Below are positions 34,124 to 43,253 of a stretch of 64,000 nt of DNA, in pieces. The position numbers were made by a program, and so were the translations under genes. The stretch is taken from NCBI GenBank assembly GCA_030684575.1, contig JAUXVD010000022.1, positions 7,501-71,500 of the forward strand, read 5' to 3'. Under the pieces are notes generated by a model. That model did no database searches and was not told the origin of the DNA. It saw only the letters and a program-made list of their open reading frames with translations. How positions within the stretch are numbered: the first letter of the stretch is position 1; each line of letters begins with the position of its first letter. The DNA comes from Nitrospirota bacterium (lineage in GTDB: Bacteria; Nitrospirota; Nitrospiria; Nitrospirales; Nitrospiraceae).

Positions 34124-34214
34124 AAAACTGGCGAATTATAGCACAGGAAGACCAACTGAACAGTCGAGAATGTGCCAGGCTTGGCAGCCAGTTTGGACCG
34201 GAGGAATAGAAGGA

Positions 34215-34955
34215 TTAGAACTTCAGGCGGAGGCGCTTCTCCGATACCCAACCCTTCGCCCCTTCATCTGTGCGCACCTGGTACATCCAGCCGCTGGGTT
34301 GTAGATCGCCGTCGAGGACCGTCAGGGTCGCGCCAAAACGAACGACCGGCCCTGGCTTGCTGCCTGATGCGTCGGCGAACAGCGGACTGCTTCCCCCGGG
34401 AGCCGTTTCGTCCATCGTGGTCGTGACTTTCTGGCCCTCGCTGAACAGCGGAGCGGATACAGTCATGGCTGGTGCAGTTGGTTTCACGGCGGCTTGAGGC
34501 GGCGTCATGGCCGGGACCGCCGGGGGGGCAACAGCAGTGGGGATCGAGGCTGATGGGGCTGGCGCAGGCACCGGCGTCACATCGCTTGGATTGGGAGTCG
34601 CTTGTGGTGCTGGTACCGATGGTGTCATGGGTGCTGGCTTTGGGTTCATGGCCACCGGGGGTGGCGTGCTTTCCCCCAGGTACGGGCTCAGCCATTCGGT
34701 CATGAGCTCAGGTTCCATGGTGGCGATATAGGCACCGCCGCCGATGAGAGCCAGGAGCAGTAGCCAGAGGATCGGGCGACCGCCGCCTGATTTTTTGTGA
34801 GGGTTCAGCGGGCCGGTTGCTCTCGTGGTGGTGGTTTGATCGAGTTCTTCTTCCGTGAATTCCAAGTCCGGTTCCGGTTGGCGGGCGAAGAGGAGCGACC
34901 AATTCACATCAAAATAATTCCCGACTGATGTCAGGGTTCCAACGAGCGCAGCCAT
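34215..34955 (-). CDS. Membrane-anchored SH3-type protein with Pro/Ala-rich linker, 246 aa
   Basis: GGGAGG precedes the ATG at 34955. Order: a cytoplasmic N-terminal part (residues 1-65, with a Phe-rich stretch NYFDVNWSLLFARQ), one membrane helix (RPILWLLLLALIGGGAYIAT, about residues 74-93), a long Pro/Ala/Thr linker (about 105-195), and a C-terminal bacterial SH3 domain (about 200-246, GWMYQVRTDEGAKGWVSEKRL). The SH3 domain would face the periplasm and could bind peptidoglycan. No enzyme domain is seen. The role may be as a cell-wall anchor or sensor. Confidence 0.75.
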   Translation of the reverse strand: MAALVGTLTSVGNYFDVNWSLLFARQPEPDLEFTEEELDQTTTTRATGPLNPHKKSGGGRPILWLLLLALIGGGAYIATMEPELMTEWLSPYLGESTPPPVAMNPKPAPMTPSVPAPQATPNPSDVTPVPAPAPSASIPTAVAPPAVPAMTPPQAAVKPTAPAMTVSAPLFSEGQKVTTTMDETAPGGSSPLFADASGSKPGPVVRFGATLTVLDGDLQPSGWMYQVRTDEGAKGWVSEKRLRLKF

Positions 34956-35072
34956 CGAGTACCTCCCTGCTGAACGATTCGGTTCGATATAGAATACGTC
35001 TGTGAATATACGTATCACCATCGTCTGGTACTGTCAATTTTGTTGGGGAATTTGGCCGATGTCTGGCCCTTC

Positions 35073-36845
35073 TCAACAGGGATTCGCAGGGTGACAGGAC
35101 AGGACTTGTTGTTCCCGGCTACCTGTTCGAAAGACGGTGAGGCCTTTGCACTTGAGTCGATAGGCGAGCAGAAATGCCGCGGCGACTTCGGATTTGGTCG
35201 CGGTGCCCGGTAAATTAATGGTTTTCGAGACGCCGCTGTCGCTGGAGCGCTGAAACACCGCCTGCATACGCACATGCTGCTCGGCCGAGACATCATGGGC
35301 CGTGACGAAGAGGCGTCGCAGCTCTTCTGGAATGTCTGTCATATGTTGGATCGAAGGATGCGCCGAGAGGTTGGCTTGAAGTGCGTCGAGATCGAGGCCG
35401 AGGGCCTCTGCGCGGTGGACGAAGGCCGGATGACAGGAGGTGAGCACAACGCCGTCCATGATGCGGCGGACTTCCTGCACCCCGTAGAGCGGTTCAATGC
35501 CTGGTGAGCAGTTGGCGATGAGGCTGATGCTGCCAGTCGGTGCAATGGTGGTGACCGTGGCGTTTCGATGCCGCTGACCGAGCGTCTGGAGCCGACTGCC
35601 TCGATAGGCAGGAAAGACGCCGCGTTCGGTGGCGAGATCAGCGGATGCGCGATGGGCGTGAGATTGAAAAAACTCCATCAGGATGCCGGCTGTGTGGATG
35701 GCCGCCTCGGAGCTGTAGGGGATATTGAGGGCGATCAGCAAGTCGGCAAAACCCATGATGCCCAGGCCGATCTTCCTTGTGCGCTTCGTCATGCGGTCGA
35801 TGTGGGGAAGGGGGAAACGGTTGCGATCGATCACATTGTCGAGGAAGCGCACGGCGAGAGGAATGATGCCGGCTAATCGAACGAAGTCGATGGTGGGTCC
35901 TGCGTTCGAGGGCATGACGAAGTTGGCGACATTGATGGAGCCGAGGGTGCAGGACTCAAAGGGCAGGAGCGGCTGTTCGCCACAGGGGTTCGTCGACTCG
36001 ATGGTGCCGAGGCGGGGAGTGGGATTTGCCCGATTGATCGTGTCCAGAAAAACCACCCCCGGCTCGCCGCTGGTCCATGCGGCTTCGACGAGCCGATCGA
36101 AGACCAGCTGTGCCGGAAGCCGTTTCGTCGGTTTATTGGTGCGGGGATTGATCAGGGCGTAGGTCCGGCGGCGCGTGAGTGCCTGCATGAACGAATCGGT
36201 GATGCCGACGGAGAGATTGAAATTCGTCATTTCGGTCGGGGTTTGTTTGAGCGCAATGAAGTCTAGAATGTCCGGGTGGTCGATACGGAGGATGCCCATA
36301 TTCGCGCCACGTCTGGTCCCGCCTTGCTTGATAATATCCGTCGAGAGGTTGAAGAGGCGCATGAAGGAAATGGGGCCGGAGGCTACACCGCTCGACGACG
36401 AGACCAGGTCGTTGTGCGGACGGAGGTGACTAAACGAAAATCCGGTGCCGCCGCCCGATTGGTGGATGAGGGCCTGATGCTTCAGACTGTCATAAATGGA
36501 GTTGAGGGAATCTTCGACGGGGAGGACAAAACAGGCGGAGAGTTGTTGCAGCCGACGTCCGGCGTTCATCAGCGTGGGAGAATTGGGAAGAAAGTCGAGA
36601 CGGGCCATGCAGTCGTACCATCGTTGAGCGGCGTGGGGTAGCCGGCTGGCGCTGGGGTAGAGTCGTTCTGCTTGTGCGATGTCCGTGGCCACGCGCCAGA
36701 ACATGTGCGCCGGGGTCTCGACGATCGTTCCCGTCGTATTCTTGCCCAGATAGCGTCCGCGGAGGACGACCATGGCATGGTCTGAAAGGCGCAGCCGTGG
36801 GACCTTCGGCGGGTTTGAGGGAGTGCGCGTCTTCTTGACGGACAT
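35073..36845 (-). CDS. nrdJ: Adenosylcobalamin-dependent (class II) ribonucleotide reductase, 590 aa
   Basis: Makes deoxyribonucleotides using a radical from adenosylcobalamin. Active-site blocks: LSACFVLPVEDSL (redox Cys), NPCGEQPLLPFESCTLGSIN (radical Cys and second redox Cys) and APTGSISLIANCSPGIEPL (radical-transfer glycine-rich loop). The C-terminal pair Cys-x5-Cys (CHPANPC) would carry electrons from thioredoxin. It is shorter than many family members and has no ATP-cone domain at the N-terminus. TATACT lies about 14 bases before the ATG and no ribosome site is seen, so the message may be leaderless. Confidence 0.92.
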   Translation of the reverse strand: MSVKKTRTPSNPPKVPRLRLSDHAMVVLRGRYLGKNTTGTIVETPAHMFWRVATDIAQAERLYPSASRLPHAAQRWYDCMARLDFLPNSPTLMNAGRRLQQLSACFVLPVEDSLNSIYDSLKHQALIHQSGGGTGFSFSHLRPHNDLVSSSSGVASGPISFMRLFNLSTDIIKQGGTRRGANMGILRIDHPDILDFIALKQTPTEMTNFNLSVGITDSFMQALTRRRTYALINPRTNKPTKRLPAQLVFDRLVEAAWTSGEPGVVFLDTINRANPTPRLGTIESTNPCGEQPLLPFESCTLGSINVANFVMPSNAGPTIDFVRLAGIIPLAVRFLDNVIDRNRFPLPHIDRMTKRTRKIGLGIMGFADLLIALNIPYSSEAAIHTAGILMEFFQSHAHRASADLATERGVFPAYRGSRLQTLGQRHRNATVTTIAPTGSISLIANCSPGIEPLYGVQEVRRIMDGVVLTSCHPAFVHRAEALGLDLDALQANLSAHPSIQHMTDIPEELRRLFVTAHDVSAEQHVRMQAVFQRSSDSGVSKTINLPGTATKSEVAAAFLLAYRLKCKGLTVFRTGSREQQVLSCHPANPC

Positions 36846-36955
36846 GTTTCTAGTATATACCGCCGCATCTGATTGATCGATGATGTTTGCCGTTTTGTCC
36901 TGCTTGCATCTTGACGGTCCGGTTCGGCAGAATGAACCTCCACTGACCGACGACC

Positions 36956-37369
36956 ATGAAATCCTATCGCGAAGAGCTCTGGTTCGAAACGAAGACGCGG
37001 CGCGCCTATCTCAATATCACGCAACAGGTCGAGGCGGCGGTCAAGAAGAGCGGGGTCCAAGAGGGGCTCGTCCTGGTCAACGCCATGCATATCACGGCGA
37101 GCGTCTACATTAACGACGATGAACCGGGCTTACTCAAGGACTATGACCGTTTCTTGGACATACTGGTTCCTCAGGCCGCGACCTATCGGCACAACGAGAC
37201 CGGCGAAGATAACGGCGACGCGCACATTAAGCGTCAGCTGATGGGCCGAGAAGTTGTCGTCGCGATTACCGAAGGCCGGTTGGACTTCGGTCCCTGGGAA
37301 CAGATCTTCTACGGAGAGTTCGATGGCATGCGGCGAAAACGTGTACTGGTAAAGGTGATTGGCGCGTGA
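36956..37369 (+). CDS. yjbQ: YjbQ/UPF0047 family protein, 137 aa
   Basis: The family signature is complete: [20 protein letters not shown] and [20 protein letters not shown], then [20 protein letters not shown] near the C-terminus. YjbQ proteins form trimers and have thiamine-phosphate-synthase-like side activity, though the true role is unsettled. Conserved His and Asp/Glu residues in the two blocks form the proposed active site. It is divergent from nrdJ and followed by a hypothetical gene. Confidence 0.9.
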   Translation: MKSYREELWFETKTRRAYLNITQQVEAAVKKSGVQEGLVLVNAMHITASVYINDDEPGLLKDYDRFLDILVPQAATYRHNETGEDNGDAHIKRQLMGREVVVAITEGRLDFGPWEQIFYGEFDGMRRKRVLVKVIGA

Positions 37370-37495
37370 GCCCGATGTCGTCTCATCAAGGGGCAGGATC
37401 CTGTGGGAATAAACCACTGGAGCGCTTGCTACCACAGGGAAAGTTTGGCAACATGGGGCCAATGATGCACGGTTGTGCGGTAGGAGTCTGTTGAT

Positions 37496-38509
37496 ATGTT
37501 GAGTTGGTCTCGCCCCGACCCCCTCACCCGAGATCTCGTGCACTTGATCAATGCCCGGCGCCATGACCATGGCGATACCGATGCGGCGATCGATACATTG
37601 CAGGCCTTCTTGGAGCAGGGACGGGAATACGATCTTCTTACGGTGCTGGCGGCGCTGGATGAGGACATGGCAGAGTGGCTCTTCGATCTCCTCGCAGAGG
37701 CCTCCTGCTCTGTGCTCATAGATGGGCCGGCCGATGACAAACTGTCCTATGCCATCATGGCGGCCTTGGAGCTTCCTCTCCAGGCGAATCTGACCCATCC
37801 TCTCAAGCTCAAGATCGACCCGGTCGCCACGGCAGACTTGCTGCATCGGCATCTCCGCCTCTCAGCCGGGACCGTGGTGCGAGTCGAATCGCGCCTCCTG
37901 ACCGATTCGACGCTAGAGCCGCTCAGTCTCCAGGGCTTGAACGACCATTTGAGCTCAGTTGCGGATTCGCAACGGACCACATCGATTGCGGCTCGGCTCT
38001 ATCCGCCCGTCGAGAGTACGGCCTTTCTCTTCTTCGAGTTGATCGGGGTGCCGGACTCTGGACTGCCCGATGCGCTGGAAGACCGGCATCGACGGGCGCT
38101 CCTTGAAGGTCTTGTGGAGCAATGTCCCGAGTTGGCGCTCGCCCCCGATATGCTTGAGGCGCCGGTCTACGCCGCCTACGCCATGTTCGATGCGCAAAAT
38201 GCCGTGCGGCTCCATCGCTTGGCGGATGAGACCGCAGCGGTCTGGCGCGATCTGGATCCCCTCGTGCGTGCCCGCACGATCGTGCACCTCCATACGCAAT
38301 GTGGGAACGGTGTTTACATGCCGGTCTGGACCGATCTGTTTGACCCGGAGCTGCCAGAAGACCATGGTCCCGTATGGACCTCTCCCGATGTCTGGGTCTT
38401 CACCGCCGATTTGCCGATCGAATGGCCTGGAGAGATGCTCACTAATCGTCTCCTCGCCGAGGGCTGCACCAGGTTCGAGAATCACATCGTCGAGACACCC
38501 GAGAACTGA
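37496..38509 (+). CDS. Hypothetical protein, 337 aa
   Basis: TAGGAG precedes the ATG. No recognised motif. The N-terminal quarter is helical (LTRDLVHLINARRHDHGDTD, AIDTLQAFLEQGREYDLL), with the rest mixed alpha/beta: two Cys only (ASCSVLIDG, EQCPELALA and TQCGNG), a repeated pattern of acidic and aromatic residues, and a C-terminal EWPGEMLTNRLLAEGCTRFE. No signal peptide or membrane helix, so it is probably cytoplasmic. Frames on the opposite strand (37130-37852, 37955-38485) are shadows. Function unknown. Confidence 0.7.
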   Translation: MLSWSRPDPLTRDLVHLINARRHDHGDTDAAIDTLQAFLEQGREYDLLTVLAALDEDMAEWLFDLLAEASCSVLIDGPADDKLSYAIMAALELPLQANLTHPLKLKIDPVATADLLHRHLRLSAGTVVRVESRLLTDSTLEPLSLQGLNDHLSSVADSQRTTSIAARLYPPVESTAFLFFELIGVPDSGLPDALEDRHRRALLEGLVEQCPELALAPDMLEAPVYAAYAMFDAQNAVRLHRLADETAAVWRDLDPLVRARTIVHLHTQCGNGVYMPVWTDLFDPELPEDHGPVWTSPDVWVFTADLPIEWPGEMLTNRLLAEGCTRFENHIVETPEN

Positions 38510-38650
38510 CCGTCGCTCCCTCCGTTTTTTCTCCCAGTTATTCTGTCCAGCGCGATCTCTCTCGAAAATCCTCGTCCGTAAAAACCGGACATTTCATCGA
38601 TTTTTCTCACGGCTTATCCTATGCTGAGATCGGTCAGATAGGGGGCAATC

Positions 38651-39283
38651 ATGGCTCAGCAGCAGTCTTCAATCGGGATCATGGCCGGAGCCGTGACTCT
38701 TCTTGGTCTCGGGCTCGTCTGGGGGACGGTGGCGGCTAATTTCCCGTCACAAGAAGAGCTGTCTGCGTCTGCCGTATCGGCTGAGACCCGTCCAGTGGCA
38801 CATCCTTCGTCTCCTGTGTCTGCGCCGCCTGAGTTGGACCTCAGCATCCCCGGTGCGCCTCCGATGACCTCAACGGTTGTCAGGCCGAGGCGAGAGGAGG
38901 AACGGTTGTCCGGTGCACGCGTTGATGTTCCCGCAGTGACGCGGTTCAACCCCCAAGCCGCACAGGTCGCGAAATTGAGATGCGAATCCGAGATCGAAGA
39001 ATTGTGTCCGGATTCTCAGGACGGTGCTGCACGCACGCATTGTCTTGAGCAGCGGGCCAGAAAATTGTCTCCGCTTTGCCAAAGCCAGGTGCGCGAGCGA
39101 TTTGTGAAATGGAAAGAAGATCGAGGCCGGATGATGGCCGCCTGCGATGAGGATGTGAAACGGTTTTGCCCCGACGTCGTACCCGGGGGCGGGCAGATTC
39201 TCCAATGTCTCCAATCGCATGCTCCGGACGTATCAGACCGATGCTATGAGACTCTTCCGAAGGGCGCGCTCTACGTTCAATAG
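38651..39283 (+). CDS. Cys-rich envelope protein with two GLG1-type repeats, 210 aa
   Basis: One N-terminal membrane helix or uncleaved signal (IMAGAVTLLGLGLVWGTVAA) is followed by a Ser/Pro/Val-rich linker (about 35-100), then eight cysteines at 111, 119, 131, 143 and 165, 173, 186, 198. This gives two repeats with the pattern C-x7-C-x11/12-C-x11-C (CESEIEELCP, CDEDVKRFCP), as in the cysteine-rich GLG1 repeat, known mostly from eukaryotic Golgi proteins and some bacteria. The cysteines would form disulfides in the periplasm. GGGGG precedes the ATG. Confidence 0.8.
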   Translation: MAQQQSSIGIMAGAVTLLGLGLVWGTVAANFPSQEELSASAVSAETRPVAHPSSPVSAPPELDLSIPGAPPMTSTVVRPRREEERLSGARVDVPAVTRFNPQAAQVAKLRCESEIEELCPDSQDGAARTHCLEQRARKLSPLCQSQVRERFVKWKEDRGRMMAACDEDVKRFCPDVVPGGGQILQCLQSHAPDVSDRCYETLPKGALYVQ

Positions 39284-39294
39284 TCGTATGCGTC

Positions 39295-40011
39295 TTAGCG
39301 AGCGGCCTGTTTGGATCCGGAAAGCAGATAGAACGTGAGTCGTACGCCTGCCACTTCGATCTGGTCACCATCTTTCAGAATCTGTTGTCCCACAACATCT
39401 GTGCCGTTGACGAGTAGCGACTTCGTGCCTTGAGAGGGGCTAATGGCGTAGTTCTGGCCTCGTTGGGCGATGCGTGCTGCGGATTTTGGAGCAAACCAGC
39501 CGGTCAACCGAATGGCCGCTCCGTCTTGTGATCCGATGAGAGAGACGTGTTTACCGAGGGAGTACTCCAACCGATCGGTCTTCCCGGCTACAACCAGGAT
39601 CTTGGCGCTGAGCGACGGTTCCTCGGCGGTACGGTTCGATCCTGTGAGCGCGATGGTTCGATCTACATCGACTGATGGGGGAGTCGCCATCGTACCGGCT
39701 GTCGCCTGCTCTTGGAAGACGATCCGGTGTTGGCCGATGGTAATCACATCCGTGTCTTGGAGTTGGTGGCGCGTGATCGGTTGTCCATTGATGGCCGTGC
39801 CGTTGGTGCTCTTCAAGTCTTCGAGAAAAAAGACAGCCTGAATCTTGACGATCCGTGCATGGTGCCCCGAGACGGCTGGGTCATCGATGGCGAGGGTATT
39901 GTCGGCCTTTCGACCGATCGTCACGGTCTTATGGGTCAACTCGATCTGCTGTGAGCTCTTCCCGTGAAGTTTGATCAGTAATGTGGCTGGCTGTGTCAGC
40001 GCTTCTGGCAT
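39295..40011 (-). CDS. Protein with one canonical and one divergent FHA domain, 238 aa
   Basis: GGGAGG precedes the ATG at 40011. FHA domains bind phosphothreonine. The first (about residues 10-105) is canonical: VTIGRKADNTLAIDDPAVSG, HHARI, and LKSTNGTAING. The second (about 140-235) has lost most of the binding residues (LIGSQDGAAIRLTGWFAPKS, then ILKDGDQIEVAGV) and may be structural. It is the last gene of the kinase-phosphatase-FHA operon and is likely a reader of the kinase's products, an inference from context. Confidence 0.88.
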   Translation of the reverse strand: MPEALTQPATLLIKLHGKSSQQIELTHKTVTIGRKADNTLAIDDPAVSGHHARIVKIQAVFFLEDLKSTNGTAINGQPITRHQLQDTDVITIGQHRIVFQEQATAGTMATPPSVDVDRTIALTGSNRTAEEPSLSAKILVVAGKTDRLEYSLGKHVSLIGSQDGAAIRLTGWFAPKSAARIAQRGQNYAISPSQGTKSLLVNGTDVVGQQILKDGDQIEVAGVRLTFYLLSGSKQAAR

Positions 40012-40045
40012 GATGTGGCCTCCCGTACAAGATTCCTCTGATGGG

Positions 40046-40846
40046 TCATGCGACAAACCGTTGTTTGAGCCGCTCCCATAGTCCGGTATGGAGTGTTTTC
40101 TGGAGGGCCACGATGATCACGGTGGTGTTATCGTCGCCGCCGGCCTCATTCGCCATGGCGATGAGGCGATCGGACAGCGCAGGGATGTCGTCTGAACCGC
40201 TCAGGACTTGCAGTATGTCGCTCGGGCGGACCCCTCGGGTGAGTCCGTCAGAACAGAGCAATAACAGGTCCCCACTCTTGACCGGAACCTCCGTCAGTTC
40301 AACGTCGACGCGGCTATCGACACCGAGGGCTCTCGTCACGATATTTCTTCGGGGAGATCGTTCCGCCTCTTCTTCTGTCATGACCCCCTTGAGCATTTGT
40401 TCGGCGACCCAGGAATGGTCTGTGGTGAGGGCATGGATGGCTGCGTTTCGGATGAGATAGAGACGGCTATCACCGACATGGGCGATGGCGAGCATTTCTT
40501 CTGAGAGTCGTGCGGCGACTACGGTGGTGCCCATGCCTTCATAGTCAGGCCTGCTCCACGACTCGCGAAGGATGACCTCGTTCGCCGCCCGGATCGCACT
40601 GGCGAGACGATTGGCCGCCGCAGACATCGCAGGGTCGCAGGGGCCGATCAGTGGAAGGGTTGGGTTGGTGGCGGCGTCGGTGAGATGTGTGTGAATCGCT
40701 TCGACGGCGAATGCGCTGGCAACCTCGCCGGCATTACTGCCGCCCATGCCGTCGCAGACGACATAGAGTCCGAGCGCAGGGTCGACCACAAAACAGTCTT
40801 CGTTGTGGGGGCGCTTGAGGCCGGTATCGGACTTGGCGCTATGCAC
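40046..40846 (-). CDS. PP2C-family Ser/Thr phosphatase, 266 aa
   Basis: All metal-site motifs are present: SDTGLKRPHNEDCF (motif 1), VVCDGMGGSNAGEVAS (motif 2), AIAHVGDSRLYLI (motif 5), LLLLCSDGLT (motif 8) and EAGGDDNTTVIIV (motif 11). It removes phosphates placed by the kinase gene 27 bases upstream. The start is uncertain: the GTG at 40846 is 23 bases from GGGAGG, whereas an in-frame CTG at 40861 is six bases from it and adds LSFER. Both fit the family length. Confidence 0.9.
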   Translation of the reverse strand: MHSAKSDTGLKRPHNEDCFVVDPALGLYVVCDGMGGSNAGEVASAFAVEAIHTHLTDAATNPTLPLIGPCDPAMSAAANRLASAIRAANEVILRESWSRPDYEGMGTTVVAARLSEEMLAIAHVGDSRLYLIRNAAIHALTTDHSWVAEQMLKGVMTEEEAERSPRRNIVTRALGVDSRVDVELTEVPVKSGDLLLLCSDGLTRGVRPSDILQVLSGSDDIPALSDRLIAMANEAGGDDNTTVIIVALQKTLHTGLWERLKQRFVA

Positions 40847-40873
40847 TCGTTCGAAGGACAGACGACACCTCCC

Positions 40874-42280
40874 TTAGGCCGCGAGACTCTGTAAGCAGGC
40901 ACGGAGCTCGCGCGCGAATTCGTCCGCACGCCGATACCGGTGAGGCAATTCTTTCTGTAATGCCCGATCGACGATCTCCTGCACCATCGGGGGAAGATCC
41001 GGCCGCAAGGTGTGAATGGCAGGATGCGGGTGATGGGCGATGCTGAACAGCAGAGCCGACAAATTATCGGCGGTGAACGGCGGTTGCCCCGTGAGGAGTT
41101 CGAACAACACGACGCCGAGCGAGAAAATATCCGATCGACCGTCCACTTTTTTTCCGGAGATTTGTTCCGGGGACATGTACGTCGGTGTGCCCATCACCAT
41201 ATTCGTCTGTGTCTTGCTGCTCGAAGCGATTTTTGCAATGCCGAAATCCATGACTTTCACGATGCGATCTTTTGTTAGCATGATGTTCGCCGGCTTGATG
41301 TCGCGATGGACCACTCCTTGTTGATGGGCATAGTCCAGCGCGTCCGCGGCGGTGGCCACAATCAGAAGGACCTCGTGGAGCGGCATCAAGTTGGGTTGCC
41401 GGGCCCATTGTTTCAGCGGTGTTCCTTCGATGAGCTCCATCGCGATATACCCCAGGTCGTTTTCTTCTCCTGCGTCATAGATCGTCACGATATTGGGATG
41501 GGAAAGACGCCCGGTGGATTCTGCTTCGCGAAAAAACCGCGCCTTGATGTCTTGTAGCTTGTCGTTGTTGTCGATCTGGTCGAGCCGCATGGTTTTGATG
41601 GCCACGAACCGTTGGATCGTGGGATCTTTCCCCAGGTAGACCAGTCCCATCGCCCCACGCCCCAGTTCTTTCAAGACCCTATAACGCCCGAGCATGCCAG
41701 GGGTGGAGGGGGTAGAGGTGATGATCGTCGACGTAGCGGAGTGATTCTTCGGTTCCGACGAAGCCTCTGTTGTCTCTTGCTCTTCTTCCTCCTCTTCGGC
41801 CAACGCCTGCACCCCTTGGCGCCTGGTCTGGAGGGGGGGGTCGAAGGCATTGCAGAGCGAACGATGGTTCATGAGCCACGCCGTCGTGAGCCAGAGCCCG
41901 GAGCCGACAAGTCCGATGGCATAGCCCGAGGCGAATCGAGCAGAGCCGATCTGCTCAACGAGTGGCAGTCCGACCTTTCTCAAGGCTTTATTGGCGAAGA
42001 GGATGACGATCAGGGTCGTGAGTGGAAGGACGAGGCTGCGGAGAAAGCTTGAGCCCCGTCCATTGTCCGGGATCTGCTGTGACGCGGCAAGGGCAAGAAG
42101 CCAGAGGAAGGTCAGCGCAAGCAGGTCTGCGCCCAATCGAATGACGTGAGGCCCACTGAGCGCCAGGTACGGAACCGTGGCGGATTGGGCTACGGCCATA
42201 TTGCTCAGCAAAGGGCCAGCCAGGAGCACGGCCAAGATGGCAAAGGTATAGGGAGCGATCCAAGTCCAGGATTTCGACAT
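40874..42280 (-). CDS. Transmembrane Ser/Thr protein kinase (PknB-like), 468 aa
   Basis: The N-terminal part has four membrane helices (about residues 8-30, 46-65, 80-98 and 118-137), then an acidic linker (ALAEEEEEEQETTE) and the kinase domain (about 195-460). Gly loop ELGRGAMGLVYLG, Lys in FVAIKTMRL, catalytic VVHRDIKPANIML, DFG in VMDFGIAKI, and activation segment end GTPTYMSPEQISG. It phosphorylates Ser/Thr on itself and partners at the inner membrane. Having the kinase after four helices rather than before one extracellular domain differs from PknB and suggests membrane-sensing. A PP2C and an FHA gene follow. Confidence 0.92.
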   Translation of the reverse strand: MSKSWTWIAPYTFAILAVLLAGPLLSNMAVAQSATVPYLALSGPHVIRLGADLLALTFLWLLALAASQQIPDNGRGSSFLRSLVLPLTTLIVILFANKALRKVGLPLVEQIGSARFASGYAIGLVGSGLWLTTAWLMNHRSLCNAFDPPLQTRRQGVQALAEEEEEEQETTEASSEPKNHSATSTIITSTPSTPGMLGRYRVLKELGRGAMGLVYLGKDPTIQRFVAIKTMRLDQIDNNDKLQDIKARFFREAESTGRLSHPNIVTIYDAGEENDLGYIAMELIEGTPLKQWARQPNLMPLHEVLLIVATAADALDYAHQQGVVHRDIKPANIMLTKDRIVKVMDFGIAKIASSSKTQTNMVMGTPTYMSPEQISGKKVDGRSDIFSLGVVLFELLTGQPPFTADNLSALLFSIAHHPHPAIHTLRPDLPPMVQEIVDRALQKELPHRYRRADEFARELRACLQSLAA

Positions 42281-42404
42281 AAGAATTTATGAGACTGTTC
42301 GTGAACGTCTCAAAGTGTAGCGGATGGGATGGGAGAGTCAACGAATTGTGGTAAATGCGCGCCGGCGTTGGCAAGCACGAGAGGAGGGGAGAACGGTCTA
42401 TTTG

Positions 42405-43253
42405 TCAGGCCTGTGCGGCAGCCTTTTTCAGTGGATCGAGCAATTTCTCGGATACTTTCAAGCCGCCCTTTCCGGTGCCGACCTCGATATCCGGTTTGGT
42501 GATGCCGTGGAAATCGCTTCCACCGGTGATCAGCAAGTCCAGCCGCTTGGCCAGGTCGTGGTATTCCCTGGTCTGTCGCTTCGTGTGGCTACTATAGTGG
42601 ACTTCGATGCCACCGAGGCCCTCGGCTTTCAAGGCGATCAGGAGTGCGTTCAGGCTTTCTCCCGACACCTTGGCCCAGGTGGGGTGGGCCAGCACGGCGA
42701 CGCCGCCGGCCGCTCTAATCCAGGCGATGGCATCTGCCGGCGAAGGTAGCTCACGCGCTACATAGGCCGGGCGCCCTTCTGCCAGATAGCGGTCGAAGGC
42801 GTCTTTTGCCGACGTGACATAGTGTTTGTCCATCAAGACCCGCGCGATATGGGGGCGGCCGACCGCATCCGTGCCGGCCAGGGCTCGCACCTCTTCATAG
42901 GTCACATCCATTCCCAAGGCACGCAGCCGTTCGATGATCTGGGGGTTGCGGCTATGCCGGCTCTCGCGCAAGGAGGCTAAGCGGCGATTCAGTTCGGGGT
43001 CTTGCCACTGGAGGCAGTAGCCCAGGATATGCAGCTCACTGTTGCCCACACGGGAACTAATTTCTACGCCGGGGATGATTTCAATGCCCAGCTCAGCCCC
43101 GGCAGCGATGGCCTCGGGAATGCCGGTCACAATGTCGTGGTCTGTAATGGCCAGCGCGGTCACTCCAGCCTTGTGGGCGAACCGGAGCACGTCAGCCGGC
43201 GAGAAGCTGCCATCGGAGTGGGTCGTATGGAGGTGGAGATCGATGCGGCTCAT
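42405..43253 (-). CDS. PHP-domain phosphoesterase (TrpH/RNase AM-like), 282 aa
   Basis: The metal-binding motifs are IDLHLHTTHSDG (residues 4-15), TDHDIVTG, IPGVEIS, ILGYCLQ, VLAHPTW and TGGSDFHG, the full set of the PHP trinuclear site. The YciV/TrpH (RNase AM) group hydrolyses 5' ends of short RNA or 3',5'-bisphosphonucleotides. The start overlaps the stop of the FolB-methyltransferase fusion gene by four bases (ATGA), so the three genes here are coupled. The true substrate in this organism is unknown. Confidence 0.9.
   Translation of the reverse strand: MSRIDLHLHTTHSDGSFSPADVLRFAHKAGVTALAITDHDIVTGIPEAIAAGAELGIEIIPGVEISSRVGNSELHILGYCLQWQDPELNRRLASLRESRHSRNPQIIERLRALGMDVTYEEVRALAGTDAVGRPHIARVLMDKHYVTSAKDAFDRYLAEGRPAYVARELPSPADAIAWIRAAGGVAVLAHPTWAKVSGESLNALLIALKAEGLGGIEVHYSSHTKRQTREYHDLAKRLDLLITGGSDFHGITKPDIEVGTGKGGLKVSEKLLDPLKKAAAQA

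Noticed and set aside
35073-36955. Cobalamin riboswitch before nrdJ
   Set aside because: The 110-base gap to yjbQ has no B12 box and is too short for the full structure.
37130-38485. Two long minus open frames opposite the 337-aa gene
   Set aside because: No ribosome sites, unlikely composition; they mirror codon bias of the plus-strand genes.
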